A DNA stretch of 64,000 nt from NCBI GenBank assembly GCA_000328365.1, contig KB309028.1:4496-68495 (forward strand), read 5' to 3'. The translations under genes were made by a program, and so were the position numbers. This DNA comes from Capitella teleta (Eukaryota; Annelida; Polychaeta; Capitellidae). Shown one piece after another: positions 1 to 12,539 of this stretch; position 1 is the first letter of the stretch; each line of letters starts with the position of its first letter. Under the pieces are notes generated by a model that saw only the letters and a program-made list of their open reading frames with translations, was not told where the DNA came from and ran no database searches.

Positions 1-647
1 CATAATACTCATTATGTACAAAAAGCATAGGAAGTCTTTCGTGAACTATAGCATACTTATAATTTATATTAGTAATATACTACTGTACTGCTAGCCACTA
101 GACCGCTCCTGTACACGCGGTCTGCGCATTGTTTTGGCTCCGCCTCCTACTCTTAGATTATGCAAATTTTCTATTAATATTCATGAGGCTTATGCATATT
201 CGTTTTTCGTTTCACTGAGACCAGCAAGTAAAACCGATTATGAAGGGTTTTCATTTTTACGTTTGGTTATATAGAAATCGACGATAAGATAACGCGTAGA
301 ATCCATTTTCTCATGGCGGGGTGAAAGATTTGAAAATCACAAATGACGATTTGTAAAATCGGATACTAATAACTACTCGAATTATTCAATAATGAAAATT
401 CCATTCATAATACTCAGAATGAATAATGGATATTGGTTGTTTTTTAAGTTTTGGATTGTCTTGGTATGAGTTGAGAAATGAAAAACGGGCGTTATCGGAG
501 TTTTGATATCTGTTATAGAAGATGGATATTGAATGCACGGATCGTCCCTTGATTCTCTTTCAATGGAATCCTGAAATAGATTTCTTTGGAATGAGAGGAT
601 TGTACGATTTTATGTGTTCGTAGACGGTTTAGCATCATGATAGTTTG
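1..647. other. non-coding stretch, no gene seen
   Basis: AT-rich sequence. No credible coding frame, RNA gene or repeat unit was recognised apart from the adjoining hAT remnant. Confidence 0.5.
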
Positions 648-1395
648 TCATCCGCCATGCTGCCAGCAACGGAGAAGGTTCTCTCGCTGTCTGCTGGGTG
701 GAGCGCACAGGTAGCAGCGCCATGCATGCTCAGCTAACCAAGGGAACCTGTTATAAGCATTGGTGCTCCACCACAAAAGAGGGTCGCTGCTCCTGTCTGA
801 GCGGACCTCCAGGAGAAATAGCTCTGTGGCAATGGAGCAGGTGGAGTCTTCATTAGTAGTACATTCATTGAGGGAGTCAAATGCCCCCCGCACAGGTTGG
901 TTGTGGCTTCCGAGCGGGCTCGCTTAGTAGGTGGCGGGGCTTCCTCTGATGGGGTGGGTTGCGTCATGCTGTGGGACTCAAAGAACCGAAAAACTGATGG
1001 AGGGTAACGTCCAAGCCGGGCCTTATATCCCCCAACGGCATGGTTAACCCTCGAGACCACAGGCCGAGTCTGAGATCCACTAACTCAAAGCGCTCCCTTG
1101 GCCTCATGTGTCACATAGTTAAGAACATCTTAGCCTCCGATCTGCCTGCTTACTGGACCTACCCCACCCCGATTGGCTGATTGTATCGCTTGCACTCCGC
1201 GTTTTAATTGCCTCAGCGCCCGCTAACCGTGTTGTCTAACCGTCTTTAACACGCAGGATTTTTGTTCTTCTTTGTAATCACGAATTCCTGCGGCGAGTTC
1301 CGGCACGTTAGACGATTTTCCCCGGAACCGGAACTCCGGGGAAAGACCCGGATTCCGGGAAGACGGATCCGGAACTCGGACTTCCATGCATCCCT
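648..1395 (-). mobile_element. decayed hAT-family DNA transposon, C-terminal transposase piece
   Basis: On the minus strand the 648-893 frame reads DPLLWWSTNAYNRFPWLAEH, the typical start of the hAT C-terminal dimerisation domain. After CAPP the match moves to the next frame (ADSERTFSVAGSMA), so the ORF carries a frameshift just before the conserved SERxFS block. A second frame at 734-1060 covers the region just N-terminal of this domain. About 300 bp further out, the sequence rich in CCGGAACCGGA-type blocks ends at about 1395 with TGCATCCCTAC, which resembles the TAGGGATGCA terminal repeat of many hAT elements. The N-terminal half of the transposase and the other terminus were not found, so this is an internally deleted, inactive copy. 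Confidence 0.75.
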
Positions 1396-2187
1396 ACTTA
1401 TATGATATGTTACTGTAGGGAAAAGTAATCTCTGCTACATATCTGCGAATAAAGTTCATATTTTGTCCCCTTTACAATGAAACAAAGGGGAGAAATCTGC
1501 CACTGCGTTCAGGAGTTACAGATGCTGCACCAGATTTGTGATTTCATTCAGAGATTAATCGGTGTACAGCCTACAGGTGGAATACGCAGATTTGAGAATT
1601 TGTTACATAATAATAACATAATCAATCAAATGCACTCACTACTCAATGTTATAGGAACGCACAAGTAATCCAACGCATTTCTTCGTTAACGAAATGATTA
1701 TTTATCGAAATCGCTGAGCGGACATTTACAAAGCAGAAATTGATGAGCACCAGAATGCAACAACTATCAGATACCATATTACGTCATACTTGGGAAAGCA
1801 AATGACGCAATACTACTAGCTGATATCAGTCGATTCCTTGCGATGGCTTACGTGCAAGAAAATTTAATGCAATAAATCAGTCACGTGGCTGTCAAGATAT
1901 AAGCTGAATCATTAAGGGTTAAAACACGAAATTAAAGGAGATGGATGCATTCAGATTATTCGGGTGATTCTGCAGACAAATGTTACGTCATAGTTGGAAG
2001 TACGCCAATTGTTACATGATGTGGCAAGAATATGATTGAGTGTACACTGCAGAATGGGTTTGTTATTGTGTGAAATCGGTCTTGAGGCTCCTTTTTGATT
2101 CAATGATTACAATTATAATATATAATTATAAATAATTATATTATTATATTATATTATATCCATTTCAAGTACTATTACATACGCGGA
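1396..2187. other. non-coding stretch, no gene seen
   Basis: AT-rich sequence ending in a TTATATTATA-like low-complexity tract at about 2110-2160, just before a SINE. Nothing in it looks coding. Confidence 0.5.
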
Positions 2188-2450
2188 GGCACCGAATAGC
2201 TCAGTCGGTTTGACCGGTTGACTGCAACCCTATGCCTTCTGTAGGGGTCCAGGTCCCGGGTTCGAGACCCGATCAGACCACGGGCGTTATGATTGTGAAT
2301 TATAATTGTAATTCTTAGGTGACTCTGCAGTGCTGCCTAACTGCGTAACAAGGCCGGGCGCTGTGTACTACTGTCTATGGTGGTATGCAGGATAAAGAAC
2401 CCTTGGGGGAAACTCCGGTCCCAGGCCTTCTGTTCTGGCGCCCGTATCAT
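2188..2450 (+). mobile_element. tRNA-derived SINE, copy 1
   Basis: An A-box-like TAGCTCAGTCGG at 2197-2208 and a B-box GGTTCGAGACC at 2259-2269 mark a tRNA-like pol III promoter. The segment does not fold as a proper tRNA: there is no matching acceptor stem, so it is a SINE head and not a tRNA gene. A tRNA-unrelated body follows to about 2450 and includes TTCTGGCGC near its end. A diverged relative lies at about 55400-55565 and shares the head (GACCG..TTGCAA..CTATG.C) and the TTCTGGCGC end block. The exact ends are uncertain. Confidence 0.65.
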
Positions 2451-4969
2451 CCGATTGGTTTGGGTGGAGCCGTAAAACCCCATCACGCATCACGCATTGA
2501 TGATTACTGAAGTACATGTATATGCAAATGAGTATGCAAATGAGTACGTCGTGCTATTCAAATCTGAAAGGTATGCTAGAATTTATGGACGTGGAAATAT
2601 TGACAATGTACACGGATAATATATGTACTTATATTTATTTATCTATGTGTTATTGAAATGAATGCTTCAACCCATGTTTCAAGTTATCTGTCGACATCAT
2701 ATTCACGAGTGATTAGTCTTGTTACTAAGAATAGAACATGTCATTTCATCATAAGTGCGCTATGACTGATAGAATACATGTTATGCGTAATGCATATTTG
2801 CGCAATGCATGTGTATAACATCATTAAACATGCACATGCATAACGCATTATGCTTGTGTATAAACATGCATAACGTAGTATAAGTAGAGATACTCTATAG
2901 CATGGATTGATCGCTCATAGAAAAAGCCGCCCCAAGTTCGATAAATTCATAACGCACCGAACAACATTATGTAACAACCCAATTATAATAGTGGGAATCA
3001 TTGCTTCAGCCAGTAGTGTATAATTACATAGACTAGACCTTATAGCATCATTCGTGCTTAATTATTGCTCCAATAGTTGAACATTGCGATACATACATGC
3101 ATCAGTGAAGCCATGGTTATTAAAATATTGTATTTTATTGCTATATATTAATTTATTCTCCAAGTAACAGGTCCGAGTAGAATGATTTCAGCGCTTTTTA
3201 ATCTGAAATTTTGGGTGGCTATTTTTAGAATTGAAGATTGTCAATTTCATTCTTTTGTGGTCGCAGGTGGATAATCTATAAATAGAACATGAAGTTGGTT
3301 TTTTTTTTTTTTTTTTAGTTTTTTTTTTTTTTTTATATATTTACTCAATTAAAGTTACATTCATAAACACGTGTTTAAATTTCTTTTCTCGATCGAAAGG
3401 CCAAATGGTTGAATATTTAAAAGAAATAATATTTAAGCTCCAATGTCATATAATTCCCGATATTGTATAATTACAAATCACACGATAGCTTGGAATTTAA
3501 GGGGAACATAATTATTATATAAAGCATTAGCATGTTGACTTTCATTGACGCCTGGATATTGAACAGAAATTTCCCCTTAAATTACTAAACCCATAATTCC
3601 GATGAAATAATTTTATTATTTGCGCGCAGCCATCTTGTTGATTTCTGCCAGGGGAAACACTCGAAACTTATTATCAAAGCATTTCCCATAGTTCTGGGTG
3701 ACTGGGTCAGTTTCGCCCGGTCGAATGGACAGTTTCGACGAACCCAAAACTGGTTTCGCCCAGCGAAATATGCCCTCAAAGATCGTCAAGTCGCCAAGTA
3801 TATTAATTTCATTCGGTATCTTAATTGTCAGTTTTACTTCGCTGTATATTTTCTATGGTCACCATTTCTAATAATTTCCGCGAGATCTATTTTTCGCGAT
3901 GAAGCCATTGAAGCGTGGGCCTTTTGTAGGGATATAGTAGCAGTACAATTCGAATTAATCGATTGACTTAATATGCTATTCGAATCAATGCTTTGATCAA
4001 CTCGCACATTCATAACGCATTTTCCTCGCTTAAAATCATAACGCATTTCCATTATGAATTCGACAGCGAATCATAACGTACTTCGTTCGTTGTGTTGATG
4101 ACTCATCATCATGTCTTTACAGTAAAAACTTGCAACTTCAAGATTTTATCGCTATTAGTTCAATCAATAATTATGTTCATGCATTTATATCATGCTTAGA
4201 TCAGATAATATATTATTTGAACACATCCGTCAATGTTTATTTTTCGCTTAAAATAGAAGTCGTTGATATTTTGTTGAATTTTCGTGATACATATTTTTTC
4301 GTCGAGTCAATGTTTGTGTTTCATATCTGCATACGTTCTATTACAATGAATTTTCGGAGAAATTACTCAAAATATCGTAGGCGGTAAATGTCTGCATCAG
4401 CCACTTATAGATGTATATATCTGACGTACATATCGTTGTTTCGAATTTCGAGTTTATGTTTAATATATAAATTTGGCTACTTCAATTCACACGTTTATTT
4501 TGATCCATTTTATTTTATGGAGATTGCGTAGATTGTTTTTATGACTTCATAAGACCATTTAGCACGTGGGGCCATAAAATAAAAAACAATATAATATTAT
4601 AAATGCGATTTCAATTAACAAATAACATAAATCTACATTTGATGTAGGCATGCATAATGTACGAAAAAAATAGGGTCGATTATAATAACACAGAAAAAAA
4701 AAGTACGATTTTAATTAAAAAGAATTAACGGCAATATTATTATAAATATACACACCAGCAGCAAGTCAATCAATATATAAATAAATCTTATCACAGAAAT
4801 CAACATTCGATAATGAAAAATGTAAAAATAAAACCAAGTGATGAAATCATACATAAGAATAATAAAAACCCACATATGGCATTCATATCACACAGTTACT
4901 ATCAACGATAATCACATTAAGGCGATCACAAAAGCCGCAATGATATGATAAACATTACACAGCATGTTC
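2451..4969. other. intergenic, motif-rich, upstream of the DUSP gene
   Basis: No coding gene is seen. It contains repeated TAACGCAT-type words at 2787-2885, poly-T runs at 3300-3334, and a CATAACGCA cluster at 4011-4080. The small open frames here have no coding character. Confidence 0.5.
4005..4090 (+). repeat. short array of the CATAACGCA motif
   Basis: CATAACGCAT occurs at 4011 and 4037, and a variant CATAACGTAC at about 4073, spaced 26-36 bp apart. The same word recurs in other non-coding parts of the window in small arrays (28357-28445 and 56545-56600). Confidence 0.6.
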
Positions 4970-4990
4970 TGACGTCACAGCTTCCTGTGC
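4970..4990 (+). promoter_or_regulatory. CRE plus ETS-type site upstream of DUSP
   Basis: A perfect CRE palindrome TGACGTCA (4970-4977) is followed immediately by CTTCCTG, the reverse complement of an ETS core (CAGGAAG), about 170 bp before the DUSP start codon. In vertebrates DUSP6 is induced by ERK through ETS factors, so an ETS site fits negative feedback. The assignment of function is inference. Confidence 0.4.
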
Positions 4991-5152
4991 TCTCCATAGA
5001 GAGCAAAAAGAGAGTACGGTAGAGAGCGATCGATGCGAGGCCTCCTCGCTCGCTTCAAAGCGCATTGAGGCTGCCGTCTACATTCAGTGCACAGCGAAAC
5101 GCGAAGCATTGAGAAATATGGCAGCTGTATAGTTGTGCACGGTTCAACATAC

Positions 5153-6855
5153 ATGAAAATGAAGCAAGATACATTGGCGGTGGATACCGACGATTCGTGT
5201 ACTGCCTGTACATCGAATTGGCTTGGCGAGAGGCTCTTGCAGGAACATGGCAGAGGAGTGTTGATTCTGGACTGTCGCTCGAGTGTTGAATATCATCATC
5301 AACATGTTTCTGGAGCTCTGCACATCACAATACCTTCGTTGATGTTGAGGAGGCTGCAGAAAGGCAATCTGACAATATCTTCTGTTCTTAAATGCAACGA
5401 GAGTAAGGAGAAGTTCAATTCACAGAGTGTGTCTGATACGATTGTGTTGTACGATGATTCGGATTCGGCAAAACTGTCCCCAAATTCGAATGTTGTCACT
5501 CTCTTAGCGAAGAAACTCGAGAAAGATGGTTGTCGAGTGAGAATTCTCAGAGGTGAGTTAATTAATTAGTTGGTTTTTTAGTTTTTTGTTTGTTTTTTTT
5601 TTTTTTTAATTTTCAATTTGGTTTTAATGATGGAGTGATAATGATTTAATCGAATTTAAAAATCATTGTGTTTCCAGCGCAAATTGGGTCGCTTTAGGAG
5701 GGGGCCGGGGCGCTAATTTATTTTTGATCATTTAAAGTTAACGTCACTAGAAATAGTTATTAAAATCGTGATTTCCTCGTGCACTAGGCGACCTGAGTTA
5801 TTGCAGAATTAACTTGAATATATACGGGTCATAATATATGATTCTAAGCGTGGTACGTAATGCATATCAACAATGAATGAATAATGTATACAGTGACCCT
5901 GTCTGCGTTGTTTAGCCTTGGCCATATAAATGCTTAATCGCTGCTGGATATTTCCATATTAATAATAATACATATTCTAAATTATAAGTAGTACTGTGAT
6001 TACAAGTGTATATATTACGTGTTCGTCTATATCAATAGCCACCCGTGAGGTCATTGCACAATTAGCAGACATACTTATTACTCCTAATTACTCGGTCATC
6101 ACCCTTCGATTGCGTAATCCACCTACATCCGACACTCCGCGCGATAATACAATGAATTCGTTGATGGCATCGCCCATTGTTATGTAACCGCCATGTCCTC
6201 GTTCTGAGAATCGCACTATACTCAAAACTGCATCATGCAATATTACTTATCACTAGGGCTGGGATGCTCCCGTGATTATCGGAATATCGGAGATCCAGTT
6301 ATCTCTTCACATCACTGTGTACTTGAACTCCTTGTGAGTACACAACGGTTCCTTACAGTGTAAACAAAACTCTTGGAATTAACAGCAGATAGTATAAGTG
6401 TAATTACACCAAAGTACTATCTTAATACATTATCAACTGACAATCCCATATAATCAATATTCTACTGCTTTCCTTTATCAGCAAAGACCGATGTCACCTT
6501 ATGCTCTAAGTATTCGGGAGTGTCAGTACTTAGAAGGAAAAAGAGCGGCCGTCGCTGTTTTGGCATGTGGCCAACATTCGCTCAATGAAAATGCATAAAA
6601 TATTAGATAGTTCGGCTGCGGTGACCCAAATGCGCTGTTTTCGGGACAACATGACACTTATATTTGTATATAATTATCAGTGGAATGAACGATCGATATT
6701 CTCAAGCCGGATGCGCCTGATTCACTCATCCCAACAGGCTTCCGCTTTTCGCGAAAAAAAAGGGAGTAGTCGAACCCACTATAGTAGCCCCGGTCCCGGA
6801 CTAAAACCGGGTTTATGACGCAATCGCGAGGATTCGTGTGTTTCTCTTTAATACC

Positions 6856-6887
<32 letters not shown>

Positions 6888-9098
6888 CGCATCTCAAATA
6901 TCCCCTAAAACGTTTTGGTCAAACTCATGTCATACTATTATATTTTCTGCTCTTAAAAACCGAAGTGTCAAAACTACAACTTCTGTCATGATTTGGTCAA
7001 ATTAAGTATACTTTATTCGGTCGTTTTGTGATTAATTCATTAAATCTGTGTCTCATTTACATATTACGTTGTGTCATACCTTTGTCCTTGGGAGGGTATG
7101 CCTAATTTTTCCCTTGTACTCAAGCGTTTCATTATTTCCTTCTCTCGTTCATTATTCATATCATTCATAAATCATTCATGAATGAATGCCTTTCTTAGAT
7201 AAACATTTGAGTTCTTTACTGTGAAACCTCCGTATTTAGTACACCATATTTACACCCACGCCAAAAGAAAAAAATCAAAACAAAACAAAACACACACAAA
7301 AAACGAGTGAGAGTAAGATACGTGAAAGCATAATTCGATCACCAAATTTTATGATTTCGACATGATCGTCGTAATAGCACTTTAATTCTGTGGGCATTTT
7401 GGAAAGCACAGATCTCATTATCCACTGAGTGCTTTTAAAAAGTCGTTGAATATCAATTATGTTAGCCAGCTTCAACGAAACCTACTCAACAAAACTGTTA
7501 AATCATATGAATATATTACCATGTCTTAACTTGGGTTTATGTAGTGTGATCGAAGTCATTGTCTTGTTGCTGTAAATACATAATGCGCTACAGTGTTATA
7601 TGCTTGCCTATTGGATGGAAGATTGAAGGTGTTCGAATAAAGGAAGTTCCCTTGTAGTGTTATTTAGGTCGGAGCGACCCACTTCCTGTTGGAACTGGTT
7701 GCCATGGCGATATAGTGCCGCTTTGTTTCCATTATGGGATGTGCTGTTTGCTGTATGTTTGGACAGTTAAGAAGTATATTGACTGCACTAAGAGCTCAGA
7801 TGACAGAGTTCAAGCAAAAAGACACGCCGATGATTTAGAAGTTGGAAATGAATCGTAATGTTTAATTAATTCTTTAACGTGATTGATGCATAAATTGAAA
7901 GTGATCACATGAATTGGTTTGGCCTTTTTCCTTTCATTTAAATTTCTATTGGATTAATAATATGTTGAGAGGGTTGTCTGTTCAATAATTCATTGGAGGT
8001 GGAATTTATAAACTTGTTTCCATACGAGGAAATTACGACAAACTCATCCGAATCATAAAAATATGTTTAAATCAATTCGTGTTTTCTTCATTTCCAGACG
8101 GATTCAAGGCCTTTTTCGAGTCTTTCCCGGATCTGTGCGAAGGAGTTGAGGATCCCACAATGTCTGCCTTGGGAGGCTTACAAAGTCTGCAAATATCGTG
8201 CAGTCCGGGTGCCGAAACCGATACGACATCGAAACCGGCTGGGCGGGAATCGCGCAGCCCTAGCAACTCGTTTGTATTCCCTGTGAGAGTGTTGCCGTGC
8301 CTGTTCTTGGGAAATGCATCGAATGCTGCAGATATCCAGTGTCTCAACAAAAACAACATTCGCTATATCCTCAATGTCACCCAGGATATCCCGAATGCCT
8401 TCGAAGGTCGCGACGGTTTCCGGTACATGCAGATTCCCATCGACGACCATTGGTCACAAAACCTCGCTTCGTTCTTCCACGATGCAATCACTTTCATCGG
8501 TACGTGAAATTTAAACTCGAGTTTTTGTATAACAAAGTTCAGCTGTAGAATGCACTGGAGACGTTTCGGAAGACATTAAAACAATGATTATCTCTATATA
8601 TATATTTTTTTATTGTTTATCTTTATTTTTATCTTATTTTATTTTTTATTTTTACTTTTTTTCACAGACGAAGCTCGCGAGAGAGATTGCGGAGTGTTGG
8701 TTCATTGTTTGGCGGGAATAAGTCGCAGCGTGACAGTCACGGTCGCTTATCTCATGCACAGTCGGAGCCTCTCTTTGAACGACGCCTACGATTTCGTTAA
8801 ACGGTGCAAACCGGATATTTCTCCCAACTTTAACTTTATGGGTCAACTGAAGGACTTTGAAACGACCTTGAACGTGACACGTGGTTGTACGTGCGCCAAG
8901 CAGAGTGAAGATGAAGATGATTCCGAATCGTCATCGAATTGTGTTTGTAATAAAGACACGAAAACTTATTTCACTTCGCCAACTAGCACGGACGCTAGTT
9001 GTTCGTCGCTGTCTTCGTCTGCTGCAACCACTAGTTCGTCGACGTCGGCTAAGTCGGCGACGGCTTTCGACTATGAAGTCCCGCCAACGCCATCTTGA
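5153..9098 (+). CDS. dual-specificity MAP kinase phosphatase, DUSP6/7/9 (MKP-3) type
   Basis: Three coding exons: 5153-5552, 8098-8499, 8668-9098 (GTGAGT and GTACGT donors, CAG acceptors), giving 410 residues. DUSP6/7/9 enzymes are cytoplasmic phosphatases that dephosphorylate the pTxpY loop of ERK. Exon 1 holds a rhodanese (CH2) domain with the ERK-docking kinase-interaction motif [10 protein letters not shown]. Exons 2-3 hold the catalytic domain: [10 protein letters not shown], then DHWSQNL with the general-acid Asp, then HCLAGISR with nucleophile Cys codon 8706-8708 and Arg 8724-8726, and AYLM. The intron positions match human DUSP6/7. The start is the first in-frame ATG (a second lies two codons on); the open frame upstream begins only with GTG. 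The C-terminus is Ser-rich. Intron 1 is 2.5 kb, intron 2 is 168 nt. All catalytic residues are intact. Confidence 0.95.
6248..6300 (+). mobile_element. possible hAT-like terminus in DUSP intron 1
   Basis: CTAGGGCTGGGATGCTCCCG resembles hAT terminal repeats and is followed by short ATATCGG-type repeats. No partner terminus was identified. Weak call. Confidence 0.3.
6857..6887. repeat. poly-T tract in DUSP intron 1
   Basis: An uninterrupted run of about 31 T. The lysine-rich minus-strand frame here is an artefact of this tract. Confidence 0.9.
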
Positions 9099-9431
9099 TT
9101 GAATTCGCCATAATTTTTTTAATTCTTTTTAATTTTTTAACTTTTTTTCTCTCTCGATGAACTCAGGGAAAGTGAGCTTGTTGAACTGTTTTTTTGTTTG
9201 TTTTGTTTTTTTTTTTTTTTTTTTTTTTATTTCAAATCAAAAAATTCTATAACGAAGTTTTTAACGGTTGAACAAACGAAAGTGATAGGTTTTTGTTTTT
9301 TTTATCGTTATAGTTTTTACACCAGTGAACTCCCGATATATTTGTCCGGATTTTTGCATCATTCAAAATGATATTTTGTGGGTTAATTTTTTTTATTATT
9401 ATTATTATTAATATTTTTGTACATATTTTAA

Positions 9432-9437
9432 AATAAA
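9432..9437 (+). terminator. polyadenylation signal of the DUSP gene
   Basis: AATAAA lies 334 nt after the DUSP stop codon, within AT-rich 3' UTR-like sequence. Confidence 0.55.
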
Positions 9438-9439
9438 AT

Positions 9440-11280
9440 TAATTGTATACGAAACCCTACCACACACAGAACCAAGTTCAATGTTATGTAATTAGGCTGG
9501 CCTTGTTATCTGAAGAGCATTTAAATTGAAATATCTTCTCAGATAATTTATATAATTTTGGTTTTTTTTTCCCCATCATCAATCAATTTAAAATATTAAA
9601 ATTAATAACCATGATTTTAGAGGTGTTGAAATTTTACTCGTATAATGTCTACAATATTTTTCGATTCTTCATAGTCAGTTACCACTGTTTATATATTCTC
9701 GCGTCATTTGATCTGGGCGTGAAGAATATCTTCAATCGCCTCCATGTTTCTATTTTTCCTTATTTCATCTGAGCTGACTGAAAACTCAAAAGATGTTATT
9801 TTTCTTTATTTTTTTTCTTCTTCTTTCTGATACCTTCAAGAATTTAGCTTTAAATAATTAACTTCAGCTTTAATAAGCTGTTCTTTGATCAATGGAGAAG
9901 TAATTGTCCGTTTCAGGATGTTCCCTGATTAATAGTTAATACGGCAGCTGTTCATCTGTTAATTAATTCATCTGTTATGATATTAGATTTTATCCTAACG
10001 AAGCAATCAACATATAAAATATATCAAATTTAATCGGACTTTCTTATTTTTATCCCAATATATCATTTTCTTCTTTGTTCTTAATAAAAGAAATTGTTGA
10101 AAGTTGAAACCAGTAATATAAAATTAGCAAATTCCGATATTATTTTTCAATATTTCTTCTCTTTTTTTTTTTTTTTGTTCTCGTCAAAATAATAGCCTAA
10201 AAATTTCTACATCACTCAAATGTATATAATAATAATAATAATAATAATATTTGTTAGTTAACACAGGAATATGTGGTAAAAAATATATTTGATTCATTTG
10301 TGAGCAAATTTGCGAATAATTATTAAAACTAATTTTTTTCACAATGAAACAAAGATTCAGAAGAATTTCAAAGTGAGATCTAATCATGTTTTTTTTTTCT
10401 CTTCTGAATTCTGTTAATTTCCTCTTTTCTTGTTCTCTCAGATTGATTCATTATAATCAGATGAAATATTGAATAAATTGTTTTATATTTTTAGTTAAGA
10501 TTCCTTTTCGTTTTTGCCTAAACCCGAAACTTCGCCCAACACTACTAAACTGTAATTTATAAATCGTATAGTTATTAGGATTAATTAATTAATTAACATT
10601 GTACCAGTGATCTTTATTACGTAACAAACCATTCGTATCGTTTATTCATGCAACATTGATATTTTTCGTTTAATCAGATGACCTTGCATGTTGTTTTGAC
10701 CTTGGCTTGTTGATGTGAATAGCATTACAGCAACACGGGTTCACTGTACTGTTGCCTTGGGTCGAGCGACCTTTCTGCACTGGTGAGGTTTTCACAAACT
10801 GTTACATGATGGTGATATAGGATTAGTGAAAGCATATCAATTAGACTGTTAATCGAATTAATAAGCGGTCGCTATCATACAGCAGTGAGATCTAAAAATC
10901 CAATCAATATATTTGTTAAAGTTTAAATATTATTAGGCCTATTATTGTGTATAGAAGTTTGCATTTTATACTCGCACGTTATAAATTAATTATCATTCAA
11001 TATTTATTTATCAGAGAACGTTCGGCGAACTACAAATTGGTAATGCAAAGGTCTTACGAGATCGTACATTCGAAGGACAGCGTGCAAAAACTATTTAGTA
11101 TTTACAGATTAATTCCTCCGATAACCAAAATGTCTGCATTTCTCTCGGCTGCAATCTCCACGTATTCAATCGTGAGCGAAAACCTCCTCGAATCCCTGCA
11201 AATATCTTCCTTCTAAATTAGTAAAGGTTCCAAATAGGTTTCAAGGTACAAACATGTGTCTTCTAATGCGAACACGTGAC
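9440..11280. other. non-coding stretch downstream of DUSP
   Basis: AT-rich and T-rich sequence with an (ATA)n run at about 10229-10249. No coding frame or RNA gene is recognised. Confidence 0.5.
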
Positions 11281-11490
11281 TCAGCACCGGAAGTGGTGAC
11301 CTAATTCCTGAGCGAACCTTGCGTGGGAGTAGGGATTGTATTGTTGAGCGGCGCAAGTCACTAAGGCAGCCGGAAGTCGAGAAGCGTTCTTCTCCTCGGA
11401 AATTATGTGAGCTGCAAGCCGTTGCCAGGGATACTGGCGCCATTTTTATTGTTTCCGGCTTCCGGGGCGGGAAGATAAGTGAGTTGCAGG
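11281..11490. promoter_or_regulatory. promoter-like island with ETS sites and no gene identified
   Basis: A locally GC-richer segment with two CCGGAAGT ETS cores (about 11286 and 11369), TTCCGGCTTCCGGGGCGGG near 11454-11472, and TGGCGCCATTTTTA at 11435-11448. A perfect CRE (TGACGTCA) lies at 11649-11656. No recognisable coding exon follows on either strand. It could serve a non-coding RNA or an upstream 5' UTR exon of the BTB-Kelch gene 7 kb away. Confidence 0.35.
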
Positions 11491-12282
11491 TCAATCATGG
11501 TCTATATATTGATCAGTGCTCCGTCGAGGAAACGAACAAACAATGTTATCAGCATGTATAGAAGCTTCCGCTTTGTGGCTTCGCGATCCTGTGAATTCTT
11601 ATCACTGTTGCATGTACCGCAAACACACGCGTGCCCTGCGCAGGACAGTGACGTCATCGATCGATTGTTGTCCTTGGCAACCGCTTAAAGCGTAGGCGGG
11701 CTGAGTGAGAGAAAGAAGAAGAAAAGAAGATTTAGTTCCCATTGATAAGCAAGCACAAAACTTAACTCGATTAGTTAATTAATTTTATGGGTCAGCGCCC
11801 TTCAAGCTCTTGAACGTTGATCTCTAAGTGAGGTGAACATTGATTAAGTATAAATTAACTTTAATTAAGTGTGCACCCACGTTTATGTCAAATCATTGCC
11901 GATATTCTGGTATGGCGCGATCGCCGGTATCATATATATTTAGGGTTTGCATGGGCCACTCTTAAAATCATAATATGTTTGCATAATCAACAGAAATTGT
12001 TTAAATAGTGACACAATTTTGTTTGAATTTTGAAATAACTTGAAATCTCAGGAATAGGTTAATATATCAACCAAATTATTAGAGGCGCGACATCTATATA
12101 TTGCTCAAGACTGAAAATAGAGGTGGGAGGAGGGTATTTAAAAATTCGAAAATATGAGCAGGATTCGTACGAATGCGTCGTCCGTCAATTAACAAGCGGT
12201 TCCGCGTCAACCAACAGAAACAGATAATTACTCACAAACAAAAAACCTAACAACAAACAGACCCCCTTGATTCGCTTGTTTT

Positions 12283-12475
12283 CCCACTTCCGGTGGGCGG
12301 GACCGGAAGCACGTGGGCGTGGGGTCTTGGAGGGCTGTCTGTTTGTGCGCTGATGAAAAAAGGCGGCTGTCGATGTCGACATGAGGCTAAAAATAGCACT
12401 AGTGCCGTCAACTCCCCCGCCCACTACATCGCCGATAATGGCCTCTCCGGCAGACGATCTGCTTTCAGATCGTAT
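12283..12475. promoter_or_regulatory. second promoter-like island: ETS, GC box, E-box, MEF2-type site
   Basis: CCCACTTCCGGTGGGCGGG is followed by CCGGAAG and CACGTGGGCGTGG within about 45 bp, then a perfect MEF2-type CTAAAAATAG at 12387-12396. A hairpin with 8-bp perfect arms (ACGATCTG/CAGATCGT, loop CTTT) lies at 12454-12473. No coding exon was recognised nearby. Confidence 0.4.
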
Positions 12476-12539
12476 GTCTTTGTACTTTTCATTTATTTCG
12501 GAGTATTTTTCATCACATGAGGATTGGTTTTGCGCGTCT

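Noticed and set aside
2188-2281. tRNA gene
   Set aside because: A and B boxes are present, but the ends do not pair into an acceptor stem and a tRNA-unrelated body follows; better explained as a SINE head.
5087-5152. Upstream extension of the DUSP protein
   Set aside because: The open frame begins with GTG, not ATG; the first in-frame ATG is at 5153.
12454-12473. Histone-type 3' stem-loop or miRNA hairpin
   Set aside because: The stem sequence does not match the histone consensus, there is no histone gene nearby, and the hairpin is too short for a miRNA precursor.
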